From Sanderia malayensis (lineage: Eukaryota; Cnidaria; Scyphozoa; Semaeostomeae; Pelagiidae), in the NCBI GenBank assembly GCA_013076295.1, contig RQOL01000861.1, forward strand, positions 5,186,235 to 5,250,234: a DNA stretch of 64,000 nt. The letters are read 5' to 3'. Below the pieces are notes generated by a model that saw only the letters and a list, made by a program, of their open reading frames with translations, was not told where the DNA came from and made no database searches. The position numbers were made by a program, and so were the translations under genes. Each line of letters starts with the position of its first letter. Position 1 is the stretch's first letter. Positions 62,401 to 64,000 of the stretch are shown here, piece by piece.

Positions 62401-63979
62401 AATCAACTCTTATAAAACAAACCTCTATAATTCGAACATTTTCATGCTTCCCCAGGGTATTCGAATTAAACAGAGTTGACTGTAGACTTCTTTCAAGAAT
62501 CACTTATTGTATCAGAAGATTCTTATTTTCTGGATAAGAGCCCAGTTCTAAAACGATCTATTCTGTAGAAGATTCGTTACTCTTTTTATTCCTAGACTCT
62601 TTTTAACCGGAGGAGATATACATTCATACATACTTTTAACCAATGATTTTCTGCAACATTTTTGACAAATATGACCATCTCTTTGTCAGTAAGTAATGTC
62701 TTCATTGTTGGATGCGAAGGGTTCTCTGATGTACATATTGTAATTGGAACAAGCCATTTGTATTTATCGTCACCTATGTTCAATAACAATAGAACATTAA
62801 ACTCTTGTACGTGATAATATCATCTAATAAAGCATAAATGCAATCAACGAGTCAATATTTTCAAAAATCCTCCCATTAAGCCCCTCTATTTGTATTTAAT
62901 CAAGAGGGCTTAGTTAAAACATTTTAAGTAAACCCCTTTGTTTTTTGCAATTGCAAACAAAATGACGAAATTGTGATTGATTAAATCATAAAAGCTCTTT
63001 GAATTTATTTTGCTCTTCCTTTACGCGCACACTTCTCTGAAGGGTATTTGAATATTTTATAAGCAACCCTCCCTCTAATAGAACGAGATTTCAAATAAAT
63101 ATTCATGTACCTTCCGTCTTGGAGCCATCTGCTGAGAATTTGCTCTGACTAACTTGCAAGATTCTTAGATTCTCGCTCTAAAATTGAAAATTATTGCTGT
63201 TCATATCGAAAATAGATAAGAATTTTAACATGAAATGCTTCTGACTGCTATAAATTGCATTGTATGTTAAATAAATTAAATGACAGTATGCTAATTGAGT
63301 ATCCAACAAGAAATGTTTTAATTTGAGGTTATAGTGTTAGATTCACAGTCAAAGTAACCTGGTTTAGTGGACTGGTGATATAGATTAATTTGCAACAAAG
63401 CAGAATAACAAATAACAGAATTTTCACAATTAAAATAGAAATTCATACCACTTGCATTGACACATTTAAAACAGGAAAACCCATCTGTTTTGTCCACGTA
63501 TTCATAATGTCGGCAACTGGCTTTTTACTAGCAGCAGCAAGACTGTCCCATAGATTTCCTAAAACAAAAACAAATATGACGTTGAAGTAACTGAACAAGA
63601 AGTTTGACATGCAAATAACATCAACTATAAAAGTCATCGCAAAAGCATGGAAATAGTGTCAGCGAAATCAGGCGCAGATGTTGTTAGGGAACATTATAGA
63701 CTAATAGTTCAAGTTTCATACCAGTTGAAGCATTCTTATAGCTGTATTTAGTGAGGTAGCTGTGAAGACCAGCTTTGAAATCCTGTCGAAAAGCAATCAA
63801 AATTAAGAATCAAAAGCTCGCAATTACGTATTGCAGTCGTTAAACGGGGGAAATATGTGTATGAGTAAACATACGTTGTCTCCAATGTATTCGTGAAGCA
63901 TGCGAATAACTGATGCACCTTTGCTGTATGAAATTGCATCAAATATCTCATCAACTTCTGATGGATGACCAACCTCAAC
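59492..63979 (-). CDS. NPEPPS: Puromycin-sensitive aminopeptidase, C-terminal part (gene continues past window)
   Basis: Exons in transcript order: 63979-63875, 63782-63722, 63558-63449, 63177-63111, 62773-62634, 62091-61957, 61585-61366, 60942-60635, 60305-60253, 60139-60040, 59857-59810, 59626-59492, giving 493 residues plus stop; phases agree throughout. The order of motifs follows NPEPPS (M1 family cytosolic aminopeptidase): FDAISYSKGASVIRMLHEYI, MNTWTKQMGFPV, YKWLVPITICTSE, CFYRVNYSSEMLDALIPAI, PIDRLGIQNDIFAL, NYTVWNDV, DDVRPQDTVFAVAG, NFVKDNWEEF and RTIQQSLENIRVN. This is the end of the catalytic region, the beta-sandwich and the helical C-terminal domain. The GAMEN and HExxH catalytic motifs would be encoded beyond position 64000, so activity cannot be judged. 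A 57-nt optional exon may exist at 61725-61781. Confidence 0.93.
61066..61250. mobile_element. pogo-like MITE, copy 1, TA-flanked
   Basis: The ends are CAGGCAACTCTGTCTAATTC and a right terminus GCAGATTTGACTG; TA lies on both outer sides. Inside are several TTCGAATTA motifs in both orientations. It lies in the aminopeptidase intron between 60942 and 61366. Confidence 0.8.
61797..61936. mobile_element. MITE, 140 bp, perfect 24-bp inverted ends
   Basis: The left end starts TTTAATCGGAGAAACTTTCG and the right end finishes CGAAAGTTTCTCCGATTAAA; the two 24-base termini are exact reverse complements. CGCGAA/TTCGCG motifs recur inside. It lies in an aminopeptidase intron, 20 bp downstream (plus coordinates below 61957) of the exon 61957-62091. 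Confidence 0.8.
62329..62482. mobile_element. pogo-like MITE, copy 2, inverted relative to copy 1
   Basis: Reverse-complemented, this element reads CAGTCAACTCTGTTTAATTC and continues in close agreement with the element at 61066-61250 (shared ATAGAGGTTTGTTTTATAAG and GAGAATTTCGTTCGAATTAG). It lacks a short segment near one end. TA flanks both sides. Confidence 0.8.
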
Positions 63980-64000
63980 CTAAATTCATCAAATATACAA

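Overview
The window is nuclear DNA from an invertebrate animal. It is AT-rich, its protein genes are split by GT-AG introns, and it is dense in short inverted-repeat transposons and tRNA-derived fragments. The gene set (a KIF26-type kinesin, an intronless Frizzled, DDHD1, RNASEK, an LRR-ROC-COR-Death protein and a puromycin-sensitive aminopeptidase) and the repeat style fit a cnidarian such as an anthozoan best. Nothing in the sequence proves that, and another marine invertebrate remains possible.

Layout. (1) 1-3731 is upstream or intergenic sequence with no supported gene. (2) 3732-36164, plus strand: a 16-exon KIF26-type kinesin (about 1312 aa). Its first intron is about 19.4 kb and holds most of the repeats. 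(3) 39248-41008, minus: a single-exon Frizzled of the FZD1/2/7 class (586 aa), convergent with the kinesin. (4) 41883-46800, minus: an 11-exon DDHD1-type phospholipase A1 (about 703 aa). (5) 46801-50479: a repeat-rich spacer with a MITE, a LINE 3' fragment and a tRNA-Gly-like SINE. (6) 50549-51714, plus: three-exon RNASEK (96 aa). (7) 52530-58136, plus: a 9-exon LRR-ROC-COR-Death (ROCO family) protein (1022 aa). (8) 59492-63979, minus: the last 12 coding exons of puromycin-sensitive aminopeptidase; the gene continues past the right edge.

Every multi-exon model was built by hand. I matched splice sites, checked that codon phase is kept across each junction, and compared the protein with family members from memory; total coding lengths are multiples of three. 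The main caveats are a GC-AG intron in the kinesin, a weak GTCTTG donor in DDHD1, unresolved 5' untranslated exons, and a possible 57-nt cassette exon in the aminopeptidase.

Functional links. KIF26 and Frizzled are neighbours; in vertebrates Kif26b acts downstream of Wnt5a-Ror signalling, so the pairing is suggestive but may be coincidence. The most distinctive protein is the ROCO gene, which joins LRRs, a GTPase, a COR domain with CxxC pairs, and a Death domain in one chain. Two oppositely oriented copies of one pogo-like MITE flank two aminopeptidase exons, an arrangement that could favour double-stranded RNA or back-splicing.
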